A stretch of DNA of 64,000 nucleotides from Actinomadura pelletieri DSM 43383 (GCF_003634705.1 NZ_RBWU01000002.1:868001-932000), one strand, 5' to 3'. Positions 1 to 8,077 are shown, numbered from the stretch's first letter. Numbers and translations are program-made. The notes: generated by a model from the sequence alone, not told the origin.

Positions 1-2
1 GG

Positions 3-329
3 GGCGAATCGCGCCTTCGCTGGAACCAGGCATACATCTACAACCTCATCGGAGATACTCGGGCAAACCGGGCCCTCGACGCCGCCGCCGCCCTCTACCC
101 GCCGGGCACCCTCGGCCCGGTCGCCAACCTCACGATCATCCGCGCGATCGGCGCGATCAACAGCGGCGACGTCGACACGGGCCTCGACCAGACCCGCACG
201 GTTCTTCAGGACATGCCGGTAAGCGCCTGTCGACGACACATGACCCGGCAGATCCTCCACCGCCTCCCCGAGTGGGCGCGCCCCCTGCCGGAGGCCCGCG
301 AACTGCGCGCACTCGCGTCCGCTTCCTGA
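3..329 (+). CDS. HTH-TPR type regulator, C-terminal part (cut by window start)
   Basis: The reading frame is open from the first complete codon to the TGA at 327-329 and encodes 108 residues. They match, almost residue for residue, the C-terminal thirds of the proteins at 611-1603 and 1900-3204, including the shared segments GTLGPVANL, LDQTR and LHRLPEWARPLPE. These proteins belong to the actinomycete family with an N-terminal helix-turn-helix and a TPR-like helical body, presumed to be regulators. Only the TPR part is visible here; whether the upstream HTH exists cannot be seen. Unlike the two other copies, it ends without the PSGV tail and is not followed by the small coupled gene seen after them. 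It is the first member of a tandem array. Confidence 0.75.
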   Translation, partial: GESRLRWNQAYIYNLIGDTRANRALDAAAALYPPGTLGPVANLTIIRAIGAINSGDVDTGLDQTRTVLQDMPVSACRRHMTRQILHRLPEWARPLPEARELRALASAS

Positions 330-345
330 CCCCCGCCGAAGCATC

Positions 346-573
346 ATGGCAGGAGTCGATCTGAACGGTCCCGAGCCGCTCTATCAACAGGTGGCCGCTG
401 AGATAGAGCGGCGCATCAAAGCGGGCGTTTAGCAGCCTGGACGCCGTGTGCCTAGCTCCGCGGCACTTTCCGACGAGTTCGGAGTGTCCCGCCGGACCGC
501 CGTCGAGGCGCTCGGCGTCCTGCGCAAGAAGGGTGTGGTCGGCCGCGGAACCTTCGTCGGAGTCGGCCCATAA
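346..573 (+). pseudogene. GntR-family winged-helix regulator broken by an in-frame amber codon
   Basis: Starting at ATG 346, the frame reads as the N-terminal DNA-binding domain of a GntR regulator: an EPLYQQVAAEIERRI helix, then SSAALSDEFGVSRRTAVEAL recognition helices, then a wing ending GRGTFVGVGP and a TAA at 571-573. The frame is interrupted at codon 29 by TAG (430-432), where the family normally has a residue in the AG-x-x-PG turn between the first helix and the wHTH. The rest of the frame is intact, so a single base substitution would explain the break. No effector domain follows. It sits exactly where the HTH half of the next TPR copy should be, suggesting a recombination join. It could still be expressed by readthrough, but no sequence evidence supports that. 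Confidence 0.7.
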
Positions 574-610
574 GACGGCGGGCACTCAAGACGCCACAGG
601 GAAGGACGAC

Positions 611-1603
611 GTGAAGCGACGCACCGCACTCCAACTTCTCGCCGCTCTAGGGGCAGGGACGGCGATCCCCCCGGGCGCCCTCGATGAGATCCTCTCCGGT
701 ATCGACGACGTTCTCGATCAGCCCGTCGACGTGGGCGAATGGGAAATCGTCGTACGAGAGTACGGTTTCTTGATCAACCAGCAACCGGTGGGCTCACTGA
801 TCAAAGATCTGACCGCCGACATCTTCGGCGTCGGGGAACTCCTCAAACAGAACAAGGCTCATCGAGTCGACCTACTGCGGATCAGTGCGGGGCTCTCCGC
901 GCTACTAGCCATCGAACTTGGGGATGTCGGCGAGCGCAGAGGTGCCCGCATGGCATGGAGGACCGCCCGCCGAGCCGCCGACGCGTCAGGGGATCGCGAC
1001 CTCAGAGTGTGGACACGGGCACGTGAGGCAGAAGAAGGATTCTGGTACGGCCTGCCACGCCAAGAGATCGCTGCTCGAACAGCAGAGGCCATGCACATCG
1101 CCGACGGTGCACCTTGCGGTGGCCTGCCACGGGCCTATTCCGTGCGTGCGAGCGTCGCCGCAGAGCAAGGAGACAAGGCCACCGCCCGCAGAGCGATGGA
1201 CGACCTCTCCAAGCTGTTCGACCGTCTGCCCGACGCCGTGACAGGCGACCCGGTCACCTTCGGATGGAGCGAAGCACGACTCCGCTGGAACGAGGCATAC
1301 GTCTACACCCTCATCGAAGACACCCGTGCACACCGGGCCCTCGATGACGCTGTGGACCTTTACCCGCCGGGCACACTTGGCCCGGTCGCCAACCTCATGA
1401 TCATCCGGGCGATGGGTGTGATCAATAGCGGCGACATCGACACGGGCCTCGACCAGACCCGCGCGATCCTTCAAGACATGCCGATTAGCCCCTGCCGACG
1501 ACACATGGCCAGGCAGATCCTCCACCGCCTCCCCGAGTGGGCGCGCCCCCTCCCGGAAACCCGCGAACTGCGCGCACTCGCGTCCGCCCCCTCGGGTGTG
1601 TGA
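611..1603 (+). CDS. TPR-like regulator lacking its HTH domain (headless paralogue)
   Basis: The protein has 330 residues from GTG 611, chosen because GGGAAGG lies about five bases upstream and homology to the intact copy begins here (KRRTALQLLAALGAGTAIP). It is closely similar to residues from about 105 onward of the protein at 1900-3204, but the N-terminal DNA-binding domain is absent and replaced by the broken GntR frame at 346-573. The body consists of paired helices of TPR type. Family knowledge says such proteins are XRE-type regulators; without the HTH this copy could at most act as a partner or decoy, or be a decaying duplicate. Its TGA overlaps a GTG that opens a remnant of the small gene following the intact copy. 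Confidence 0.6.
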   Translation: MKRRTALQLLAALGAGTAIPPGALDEILSGIDDVLDQPVDVGEWEIVVREYGFLINQQPVGSLIKDLTADIFGVGELLKQNKAHRVDLLRISAGLSALLAIELGDVGERRGARMAWRTARRAADASGDRDLRVWTRAREAEEGFWYGLPRQEIAARTAEAMHIADGAPCGGLPRAYSVRASVAAEQGDKATARRAMDDLSKLFDRLPDAVTGDPVTFGWSEARLRWNEAYVYTLIEDTRAHRALDDAVDLYPPGTLGPVANLMIIRAMGVINSGDIDTGLDQTRAILQDMPISPCRRHMARQILHRLPEWARPLPETRELRALASAPSGV

Positions 1604-1688
1604 ACGTGACCGTTTCCTTGTGTGACTACGACGCGATGTACGCCGCCAAGCCTGGCGTCTGGAAGGAGAAGGGGCTTCACTGGCACCG
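1600..1688 (+). pseudogene. Remnant of the small coupled downstream gene
   Basis: A GTG at 1600 overlaps the stop of the preceding gene (GTGA). The next roughly 30 codons match the start of the gene at 3201-3638, with CDYDA, VWKEKGLHWH and matching DNA in between. Similarity stops abruptly after the LHWH codons near 1688. From there the sequence changes to a fragment of another TPR gene. The frame happens to stay open into the downstream intact copy, but that fused product would be an accident of the join rather than a recognisable protein. I treat it as the 5' stub of a duplicated gene cut by recombination. Confidence 0.6.
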
Positions 1689-1693
1689 GAACT

Positions 1694-1786
1694 CTGGCCA
1701 AAAACGTGCTGAGCGCCCTCCCCGAAGATGCCCGTGCGCTCCCAGCGGCACGGGAACTACGCACACTCACGTCTTCTCCGGTATGA
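1694..1786 (+). pseudogene. C-terminal scrap of a further TPR regulator copy
   Basis: In the frame ending at TGA 1784-1786 the codons read as LSALPEDARALPAARELRTL followed by TSSPV and stop. This aligns with the LHRLPEWARPLPEARELRAL ... ASAP end of the neighbouring proteins, but is more diverged than they are from each other. Nothing upstream in this frame continues the match. It is best explained as the 3' end of a fourth, older array member joined to the stub of the small downstream gene. Confidence 0.55.
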
Positions 1787-1899
1787 GGAGCGGAATTCAC
1801 GCTCCTAACTCAGTGAAACCGTGCGCACACGGACCGGGAAAGGTGACAATGCTGCCCTGGAAGGGATGTCCCACCCCCTGTCGAAGGGCACTGATCCCC

Positions 1900-3204
1900 A
1901 TGTCCGACCAGCAGCGTCCCGAATGGGCTGTACGCATCGAGGCCGAACGCCGCTCCCGTGGATGGGGCCCGTTCAAGGCGGCTCGCCATCTTTATGCCGC
2001 AATTGGCGTAGACGATCCCGATATGAGCCAGGTCAAGAACCTCTCCCGCCAGATCAACCGCCACGAGAAAGGCCTGGTCTTCCCCGCAGACTGGGGCCCG
2101 GCCTACGCCACCGCCTTCGAAATGGAGGAGAAGGACCTCTTCGGGGAGGAATCGACCGATCAGCAGGCGGGTACCGTACAAGACAGCCCTATCCCCGACG
2201 AAGGGGACGACGTGAAACGACGCGCCGCACTCCAACTCCTCGCCGCCCTGGGCGCCGGAACGGCGATCCCCCTGGGTGCCCTCGAAGAGATCCTCTCCAG
2301 CGTCGACAGCGTCCTCGACCAACCGGTCGACGTGGGCGAATGGGAAGGCGCGGTACGCGAGTACGGCTTGCTGCTCAGCCAACAGCCAGCGGGCTCGCAG
2401 ATCAAAGACCTGACCGCCGACATCATCGGTGTCGGAGAACTCCTCAAACGAGACAAAGCTCATCGGGCCGACCTACTGCGGATCAGCGCCGGTTTGTCCG
2501 CGCTACTGGCCATCCAACTCGGGGACATCGGAGAGCGTAGAGGCGCCCGCATGACGTGGGGAACGGCCCGCCGAGCCGCTGATGCTTCAGGGGATCGCGA
2601 CCTCAGAGTGTGGACACGGACACGTGAGGCGGAGGAGGGGTTCTGGTACGGCGTGCCACGCCAGGAGATCGCCGTCCGAGTAGCCGAAGCCATGCACATA
2701 GCCGACGGCGCGGCCTGTGGTGGCCTTCCACGGGCCTATTGCGTCCGAGCAAGCGTCGCTGCAGAGCAAGGAGACAAGACCACCGCCCGTAAGACGATGG
2801 ACGGCCTCGCCGAGCTGTTCGATCGCCTGCCCGATTCTGTGACAAGTGACCCGGCCATCTTTGGATGGAGCGAATCACGCCTCCGCTGGAACCAGGCGTA
2901 CATTTACACCCTCATCGAGGACACCCGCGCACACCGGGCCCTCGATGGCGCTGTCGACCTTTACCCGCCGGGCACCCTTGGCCCAGTCGCCAACCTCACA
3001 GTCATCCGCGCAATGGGCGCAATCAACAGCGGCGATGTCGACACGGGCCTCGACCAGACCCGGGCGGTCCTCCAAGACCTGCCGGTAAGCGCCTGCCGAC
3101 GACACATGACCCGGCAGATCCTCCACCGCCTCCCCGAGTGGGCGCGCCCCCTCCCGGAGGCCCGCGAACTGCGTGCACTCGCGTCCGCCCCCTCGGGTGT
3201 GTGA
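1900..3204 (+). CDS. HTH-TPR transcriptional regulator, intact array member
   Basis: This is the only complete member of the array, at 434 residues. Residues about 10-80 form a helix-turn-helix region (RGWGPFKAARHLYAA, then SRQINRHEKG), followed by a linker. The segment from KRRAALQLLAALGAGTAIP onward is a TPR-like helical repeat body shared with the truncated copies. Such proteins are common, multi-copy regulators in streptomycete-type actinomycetes and are thought to bind DNA as XRE-like factors; targets are unknown. I start at ATG 1900 because MSDQQRPEWA looks like the family start. An ATG at 1849 with a better Shine-Dalgarno (AAGGTGA) would add 17 residues and is a real alternative. Its stop overlaps the next gene's GTG by 4 bp, so the two are probably translated together. 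Confidence 0.8.
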   Translation: MSDQQRPEWAVRIEAERRSRGWGPFKAARHLYAAIGVDDPDMSQVKNLSRQINRHEKGLVFPADWGPAYATAFEMEEKDLFGEESTDQQAGTVQDSPIPDEGDDVKRRAALQLLAALGAGTAIPLGALEEILSSVDSVLDQPVDVGEWEGAVREYGLLLSQQPAGSQIKDLTADIIGVGELLKRDKAHRADLLRISAGLSALLAIQLGDIGERRGARMTWGTARRAADASGDRDLRVWTRTREAEEGFWYGVPRQEIAVRVAEAMHIADGAACGGLPRAYCVRASVAAEQGDKTTARKTMDGLAELFDRLPDSVTSDPAIFGWSESRLRWNQAYIYTLIEDTRAHRALDGAVDLYPPGTLGPVANLTVIRAMGAINSGDVDTGLDQTRAVLQDLPVSACRRHMTRQILHRLPEWARPLPEARELRALASAPSGV

Positions 3205-3638
3205 ACGTGACCGTCCCCCCGTGTGACTACGACGCGTTGTACGCCACCGAGCCCGAGGTCTGGAAGGAGAAGGGGCTTCACTGGCACTGCTACTCATGGC
3301 GTGGCAACGGCAAGGACTGGGCGGACGACAAGCTCCGTCACGATGACCAGGCCGACATCACCCCGTCCATGGTGCGGGCATGGCTTGAGAAGAACGCGCG
3401 TCTGATCCGCGCCACCTTCTCGACGCCGGAGGAAGCGGCGGCATGGTCCATGGAGCAGTGGGCGCGGGCGCGTAGCGAGGCCCTGACGCCGGTGCCGGAG
3501 TGGTACACCGACGAGAGCCAGGCGGCGCGGACCCTCTACGATCTGCGCGCTGGGGCCGACCTCACCAAGGGGCTGTGGGTGAGAGGACCGAGCATCGTGA
3601 GTTGGAGCGTTGTCGGGACGTCCGACCGCTGTCACTGA
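3201..3638 (+). CDS. Hypothetical protein coupled to the HTH-TPR regulator
   Basis: The protein has 145 residues from GTG 3201, overlapping the regulator stop as GTGA. A second in-frame GTG at 3207 is possible. I do not recognise the family. It is acidic and rich in aromatic residues, especially tryptophan (VWKEKGLHWH, WADDKLRHDD, MVRAWLEKN), with no signal peptide or membrane segment. A truncated duplicate of its start follows the headless regulator at 1600-1688, so the regulator plus this gene behaved as one duplicated unit. That suggests a functional link, perhaps as a partner or effector of the regulator, but no activity can be inferred. Confidence 0.6.
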   Translation: MNVTVPPCDYDALYATEPEVWKEKGLHWHCYSWRGNGKDWADDKLRHDDQADITPSMVRAWLEKNARLIRATFSTPEEAAAWSMEQWARARSEALTPVPEWYTDESQAARTLYDLRAGADLTKGLWVRGPSIVSWSVVGTSDRCH

Positions 3639-3664
3639 GGTCGTGCAGGGCATCGGCCCGGCGG

Positions 3665-4129
3665 TTACCTTTCGTCGGCAGGGGATGGGGAGAAGGCCTC
3701 TTCGTATCTGAGGAGGGTGTCGACGAAGGTTCGTTGTTCGGCCGGGCTCAGTGGTGTGAGGGCGTGCCGCCAGGCCTGGGCGCCGGGGGACAGCCACTGG
3801 GCGATGGCTGGACGGCTTTCGGGGCTGATGTCGACGATGCGTCGGCGGCGGTCGGCGTCGTCCTCCCGCCTTACCAGGACCCCCTTGCGGCTCAGTTCGC
3901 TCACGATGAGGCTCACCGTGGTCGGCGCCACGCTCAACATTCTGGCCAGCTCGGAGACGGTGAGCGGACCGTCCAGCAGGAGCAGCGACAGCATCGACAA
4001 GTGCCGTGGGGCCAGCTCCAACGACCGCAACTGTTCTGGGACCGGCAGGCGTTTGACCCTGCCGACCAGCCTCGGCATCACCAGGAGCAACTCCCTCACC
4101 GCCTCCTCGGTGGGGTCAGCCGTTGACAT
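3665..4129 (-). CDS. MarR-family transcriptional regulator
   Basis: The protein has 154 residues from an ATG at 4129 preceded by AGGAGG. It has the MarR layout: dimerisation helices, then a winged helix at about residues 50-105 (LTVSELARMLSVAPTTVSLI recognition region, then a basic wing with the DADRRRRIV motif), then C-terminal helices. MarR proteins usually repress their own gene and a divergent neighbour until a ligand, often a phenolic or oxidant, releases them. The divergent gene is a tautomerase, and the 66-bp gap carries a perfect 9+9 palindrome between the two starts, so direct control of both genes is likely. Ligand unknown. Confidence 0.9.
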   Translation of the reverse strand: MSTADPTEEAVRELLLVMPRLVGRVKRLPVPEQLRSLELAPRHLSMLSLLLLDGPLTVSELARMLSVAPTTVSLIVSELSRKGVLVRREDDADRRRRIVDISPESRPAIAQWLSPGAQAWRHALTPLSPAEQRTFVDTLLRYEEAFSPSPADER

Positions 4130-4145
4130 CGCTTGCGTCCTCCTC

Positions 4146-4167
4146 TTAGCTTTGTTCTCAAAGCTAA
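4146..4167. promoter_or_regulatory. Palindromic operator between marR and tautomerase
   Basis: The sequence is a perfect inverted repeat, TTAGCTTTG - TTCT - CAAAGCTAA, in the gap between two divergent starts. It lies in a locally AT-rich stretch and is of the size MarR dimers bind. It sits 16 bp upstream of the marR start codon, where binding would block transcription of marR, and about 30 bp before the tautomerase start. Confidence 0.75.
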
Positions 4168-4195
4168 TTTGCTTATAAACCTGTTGGAGGATGGT

Positions 4196-4582
4196 ATGCC
4201 CCATCTCACCGTGTACGCATTGGAGAGCGACCTGGTCGGACGTGAGGCCGCGCTGATCGAGAAGCTGACCGAGGCGGTCGTCGCCGTCTACGGGGAGTGG
4301 GCGCGGAGCGTCGCCGTCGTGCAGCTGATCGGCCTTCCGTCCGGCAGGTGGGGTGTCGGCGGTGTACAGGCGGAGGCGCCCTCGCCGAGCGTGACGTTCG
4401 GCATCAAGGAGGGCGCGTTTAGTCGACCCGACGCCGAAGAGATCATCGCCCGTCTCGTCTCCGGAGTCACCGACGCCATCGCCGCCGTCCTCGGTGAACG
4501 CGTCCGCAGTGGCGTGACCATCGAATTCGTGGGCACCCGGCCCGGACGCTCGGGTGTCGGTGGAGTCGTCGTCACATCATAA
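4196..4582 (+). CDS. Tautomerase-family protein (4-oxalocrotonate tautomerase/MIF fold)
   Basis: The protein has 128 residues from ATG 4196, with GGAGG at 4186-4190. The second codon is proline, so removal of the initiator Met would expose the N-terminal Pro that serves as the general base in this superfamily (MPHLTVYALES). The length suits a fused two-unit tautomerase: each half shows a beta-alpha-beta pattern ending in a similar phrase, SGRWGVGGV near residue 60 and GRSGVGGV near the end. The reaction would be keto-enol tautomerisation or a related dehalogenation or hydration of a small acid; the substrate is not readable. Divergent from, and probably controlled by, the MarR gene. Confidence 0.8.
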   Translation: MPHLTVYALESDLVGREAALIEKLTEAVVAVYGEWARSVAVVQLIGLPSGRWGVGGVQAEAPSPSVTFGIKEGAFSRPDAEEIIARLVSGVTDAIAAVLGERVRSGVTIEFVGTRPGRSGVGGVVVTS

Positions 4583-5307
4583 TCGACCGGCCGACTTCTC
4601 CCTTCGTGCAGAGAAATTGAAAGTGTGATCGAGGGTGTTCGGGGACGTCGCGTAATCGCGGAAGCCGGTGTGGTCGGCACCGCGTACTTGTATGGTCATC
4701 CCTCCTTTGAAAGTAGACGGTTCAACTTTATGGGGCCTTCCGATCGGGCGGTGGCGGCTGTGAGCAGCGGCTGATGCGTCGTTCGGAAGCCTGCTTGTTG
4801 AACGTGGCTGTCGCTGACGTGCGTCCACGCCGTGACCAGGTGCGGGCGAGTTTCTGTTCCCCTCGAAATCCACATTGAACATCTGACCCTCGGTCCTTGT
4901 GGAACGAGGCGTTTTGCTCGCCTATCCTTCTATTGTCGCGGTATCCGCGGCGAGCTTGTGTGACGCCGCATGCATGGCGTGCGGTCTGGTGTTGTGCTGA
5001 ATGTTGTTGGCGTAGGTCGTCGAGCGTGGATTGGAGAATCGCCGTGCGCAGAATGACGCGAACGTCGCCGGTGTCCCGGTGGAACGTTACGGCGGCTCAC
5101 CGCGACTCGACCTTCCGGCGCGGCGCCGTCCACGTAGGACGCCAGGCCGTCGACCACGGCCTCATGTACTGACCGCCCCCCGCCCCGGCCCCACCGCGGC
5201 CTCTCGCCACCCCGAGGCCCGCGGTGGGGCCGACGCCTTAGGGTGAGGTCGATCCCAATGAACTCGGGAGAGATGGACGCCTTGAAGGAAGGGGCGTATC
5301 GGTCATC
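4583..5307. other. Intergenic stretch without a convincing gene
   Basis: This 725-bp stretch is less GC-rich than its surroundings and holds only short frames without coding bias. One candidate is a 40-codon minus-strand frame, 4577-4699, whose ATG follows AAAGGAGGG with almost no spacing; its product (MTIQVRGADHTGFRDY...) is not recognised. I see no terminator with a clear stem or any RNA gene. Confidence 0.4.
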
Positions 5308-5550
5308 ATGTCCCGTGGCAAGTTGACCACCCAGCAGGCGGCGAACCTGCTGAACGTTTCCCGTCCGTTCTTGATCGGGCTACTGGAGGCGGGAGCGATT
5401 CCGAACCGCATGGTGGGTCGGCATCGTCGCATCACCGCGGAGGCCGTCCTGGCGTACAAACGCCGCGATGATCTACGGCGGCGGGAAGTCGCCGATGAAC
5501 TCGCCGCCCTCGGGCAGGAACTCGACGATGCCGTCCTGGGACGATGTTGA
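5308..5550 (+). CDS. Excisionase/antitoxin-type helix-turn-helix protein
   Basis: The protein has 80 residues. The core is the MerR-like HTH of the excisionase family (LTTQQAANLLNVSRPFLIGL, then GRHRRITAEAVLAYKR), followed by an acidic helix. In actinomycetes nearly identical small proteins are commonly antitoxins paired with a downstream PIN-domain toxin. Here the frame ends at 5550 and only a 10-codon frame opens in the overlapping ATGTTGATC before a stop, so no toxin follows. It may be an orphan antitoxin, a remnant of a lost toxin-antitoxin pair, or a stand-alone DNA-binding protein. Confidence 0.7.
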   Translation: MSRGKLTTQQAANLLNVSRPFLIGLLEAGAIPNRMVGRHRRITAEAVLAYKRRDDLRRREVADELAALGQELDDAVLGRC

Positions 5551-5740
5551 TCGTTAGCTACGGTCGGCATTCGTGAAGGGGGCGCGGGGTGGCGGGGTTT
5601 GTATTGGTTCATGGGGCTGGGGATGTCGGGTGGTACTGGCATCTGTGGAGGCCCGGGGGTGGGCACTGTGGCGCGTTGAGCCGTCCAACTGAGTTGGCGG
5701 ACCGTTTTGAGGCGTATGCGGTCGAGCAGGGGTTGGTTTG

Positions 5741-6493
5741 ATGGGCGGCATCGGGTTCGACGATGAGCTGCGGCGGCATAACGAGGTGTTGCGGCGGGTG
5801 GCGGGGGTCAGGCCGCGCGACCATGTTCTCGATATCGGGTGTGGGACGGGGCAGACCACCCGGGAGGCCGCGCGGGCGGCGTCGGAGGGGAGTGCGTTCG
5901 GGGTCGATGTCTCGGGGGTGGCCGTTGAGCGTGCTCGTGAGGTTGCGCGGAGGGAAGGGATCGGGAACGTCGACTTCGCGTGTGCGGATGCGCAGGTCGA
6001 CCTGCCGGTGGAGCGGTTCGACCTGGTGATCAGCCGGTTCGGGGTGATGTTCTTCGGGGATCCCGTCGCGGCGTTTGCCAATATCCGGAGAGCGCTGCGT
6101 CCGGGCGGGCGGCTGGCGATGATCGTCTGGCGGTCGCGCGAACGCAATGAGTGGGCCGTCGTTGTCCAGCGAGCCCTCGGTGTGTCTGCGGGGTCTGTGC
6201 CCGATGCGTTTTCGCTCGGTGAAGCGGAGGTCGTGGAGGGGGTTCTGGGGGCCGCGGGGTTCGTCGATGTCGCGTTGACCGATGTTGAGGAGCCGGTCTA
6301 CTACGGTCCCAACGTTGACGTGGCGGTGGAGTGGGTTCGTGGGTTCAGCACAACCCGGAGTGTGCTGGACGGGTTGGAGCCTGGGGCTACGGAGGAGGCG
6401 GTCGGGCGGCTGCGGGAGACGCTGGGAGCCTACCTGGGGGACGACGGTGTGTGGCTTGGCTCTCGGGCCTGGGTTGTTACCGCTCGTTGTTGA
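5741..6493 (+). CDS. SAM-dependent methyltransferase, class I
   Basis: The protein has 250 residues from ATG 5741, with AGCAGGGG upstream; a TTG at 5738 is the only close alternative. The Rossmann-type SAM site is clear: motif I VLDIGCGTGQTT at about residues 30-41, an acidic strand end (VDVS), a third motif with ADAQ, and the motif IV-like FDLVISRFGVMFF. The pattern FGVMFFGDP...ALRPGGRLAMIVW is typical of the Methyltransf_11/25 group that acts on small molecules. Substrate unknown. Its 3' end overlaps the convergent PucR gene by 17 bp. Confidence 0.85.
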   Translation: MGGIGFDDELRRHNEVLRRVAGVRPRDHVLDIGCGTGQTTREAARAASEGSAFGVDVSGVAVERAREVARREGIGNVDFACADAQVDLPVERFDLVISRFGVMFFGDPVAAFANIRRALRPGGRLAMIVWRSRERNEWAVVVQRALGVSAGSVPDAFSLGEAEVVEGVLGAAGFVDVALTDVEEPVYYGPNVDVAVEWVRGFSTTRSVLDGLEPGATEEAVGRLRETLGAYLGDDGVWLGSRAWVVTARC

Positions 6494-7967
6494 GTGTGGT
6501 CAGTTGGAGGCGAAGGGCCAGGCGGGTTTCCCGTGATGTGAGGTCGAGCGGGGTTACCTCGGTCATTCGCTTCAGGCGGTGGCGGAGTGTGTTGGGGTGG
6601 ACGTCCAGTGCCAGTGCGGTGGCCTTGGTGTCGCCGTAGTGGTCGAGCCAGGCGGCGAGGGTGGGGAGGAACGCCGTCTGGTGTTTCCTGTCGTGAGCCT
6701 GGAGGGTGGGGAGAGGGCCGCCGAGCAGGTGGGTGCCGGTGGCCTGGCGGGCTCGTTCGACGGTGACGGTCGGCCAGGCGTCGTCCATGGAGACCAGGCC
6801 TAGGGGGAGGCGGCCGGACGACAGCAGGGCGGCCAGTTCGGCGGATTCCGCGCGCGAGCGAGGGAGGTCGGCGAGCGTTGCCGCCGGGCCGCCCACGGCG
6901 GCGTACAGGTCTGGGGCGTGGGTGCGGACGCGGGTCACCACGTCGTGGAGCCACGGCATCGAACCGGGGTCCTGGTTCGGTAGGTCGGTGAGGACGGCGA
7001 ACAGCGTGTCGTCCAGGTCGGTGAGGAGGGGGCGGTGCCAGCCGAAACGGTGGGTGATCGCCTCCCACAGGTCGAGGCGGCGGCGGATGTCGCCGGACTC
7101 GCCGCCCAAGGTCACGACACGCCACGGCGGGCGGGCCGGCACGGGCGTCGTCCCGTCCCGGAGGGCGGCGCGGAGCCGGTCGGCTGACACGCGCCTGGCC
7201 ACGCCGGTCTCCGCGCGCAGGCGCAGCAGGTGCAGGGCGACGACGGACGCCAGGTCGGTGAGGCGGGCGACACGGTCCGGGGGGATCGGTGTCTTCGCCA
7301 CCGCCCAGATCGAGCCGAGCCACTCGCCTCCGGCGCGCACCGGGACGACCAGCCGGGGGAACATGCCGTCCGGTCCGGCGGGGACCATGATCGGGTCGCT
7401 GGAACGCGCCATCCGGCGGAACACCCCGCAGGCCCGGAGGTGGGCGATGACCTGCGGCGGGACGCGGCGTCCGACGATCGTGGAGACCCGGGCCGGGTCG
7501 GTGGTGCCCTGGAGGCCCGAGTAGGCGAGGACGCGGGAGCGCGCGTCCTCCAGGGTGACCGGTGCGTCGGCGATCTCGGCGGCGGTGTCGGCGAGCGCGA
7601 ACAGGTCGTCGCCGGACGGGCCCGGGGGCGCGTAGGCGTGGTCGATGGCGGCGCGCGCCAACCAGATCACATGCGTCCAGGACGTCTCCGGCTGGAGTTC
7701 GACGAGCGCCGGGCTCAGGCGGTGGGCGGCGGTGACGGCCTCGTCGGGCAGGGGCGCCTTCAGGACGACCCCGGCGGCCCCGGCGGCGTCGGCCCGTTCG
7801 AGGAGGGCCACGGCGTCGGTCGTCCCGGCGCCGAGGACGATCTCGCCGGGGCGTCCGGCGGTCTCCTCGGCGAGGACGACGTCATGCACCTGCGTGTCGC
7901 GGCCCGGGGCGACCAACCGGAGCAGGGCGGGGCCCAGCGACTCCACGAAATCCGACACAGTGATCAT
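6477..7967 (-). CDS. PucR/CdaR-family transcriptional regulator
   Basis: The protein has 496 residues. The N-terminal part (MITVSDFVESLG...) is the PucR-type ligand domain. The middle has a GAF/GGDEF-like region. The C-terminus carries the signature helix-turn-helix of the family (TKATALALDVHPNTLRHRLK, then LTSRETRLALRLQL). PucR regulators control purine or amino-acid catabolic genes, often divergent from themselves. Here the divergent gene is a D-amino-acid oxidase-like flavoenzyme, a plausible target. I use ATG 7967; GTG 7979 is four codons upstream. Palindromes overlap this start region and could be its binding site. Confidence 0.88.
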   Translation of the reverse strand: MITVSDFVESLGPALLRLVAPGRDTQVHDVVLAEETAGRPGEIVLGAGTTDAVALLERADAAGAAGVVLKAPLPDEAVTAAHRLSPALVELQPETSWTHVIWLARAAIDHAYAPPGPSGDDLFALADTAAEIADAPVTLEDARSRVLAYSGLQGTTDPARVSTIVGRRVPPQVIAHLRACGVFRRMARSSDPIMVPAGPDGMFPRLVVPVRAGGEWLGSIWAVAKTPIPPDRVARLTDLASVVALHLLRLRAETGVARRVSADRLRAALRDGTTPVPARPPWRVVTLGGESGDIRRRLDLWEAITHRFGWHRPLLTDLDDTLFAVLTDLPNQDPGSMPWLHDVVTRVRTHAPDLYAAVGGPAATLADLPRSRAESAELAALLSSGRLPLGLVSMDDAWPTVTVERARQATGTHLLGGPLPTLQAHDRKHQTAFLPTLAAWLDHYGDTKATALALDVHPNTLRHRLKRMTEVTPLDLTSRETRLALRLQLTTLNNER

Positions 7968-7988
7968 TGTGCGTTTCACACTATGTGA
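7956..7988. promoter_or_regulatory. Two palindromes over the pucR start, in the divergent region
   Basis: The segment 7956-7971 reads CACAGTGATCATTGTG, palindromic except for one base pair, and covers the pucR start codon. The segment 7976-7988 reads TCACA-CTA-TGTGA, a perfect inverted repeat. The shared TCAC/GTGA half-sites and their place upstream of both genes suggest autoregulation and control of the flavoenzyme. Confidence 0.45.
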
Positions 7989-8077
7989 CCCGGTCGGGTT
8001 GGGCGAAATGGACGGAGGTGATGAGGGCGGGCGAAGCCATCATCGGAAGTGGCATCGTGGATGAGGAGGGGGATGTC

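Noticed and set aside
1537..3204. A single 555-codon fusion protein running through the stub, the scrap and the intact regulator.
   Set aside because: The open frame is accidental: internal segments 1690-1848 read as nonsense relative to known parts, and good starts exist at 1849 and 1900.
5738..6493. The methyltransferase at 5741-6493 as a GPP C-methyltransferase.
   Set aside because: It is a general Methyltransf_11/25-type protein, lies 9 kb from the encapsulin operon and lacks any terpene neighbour.
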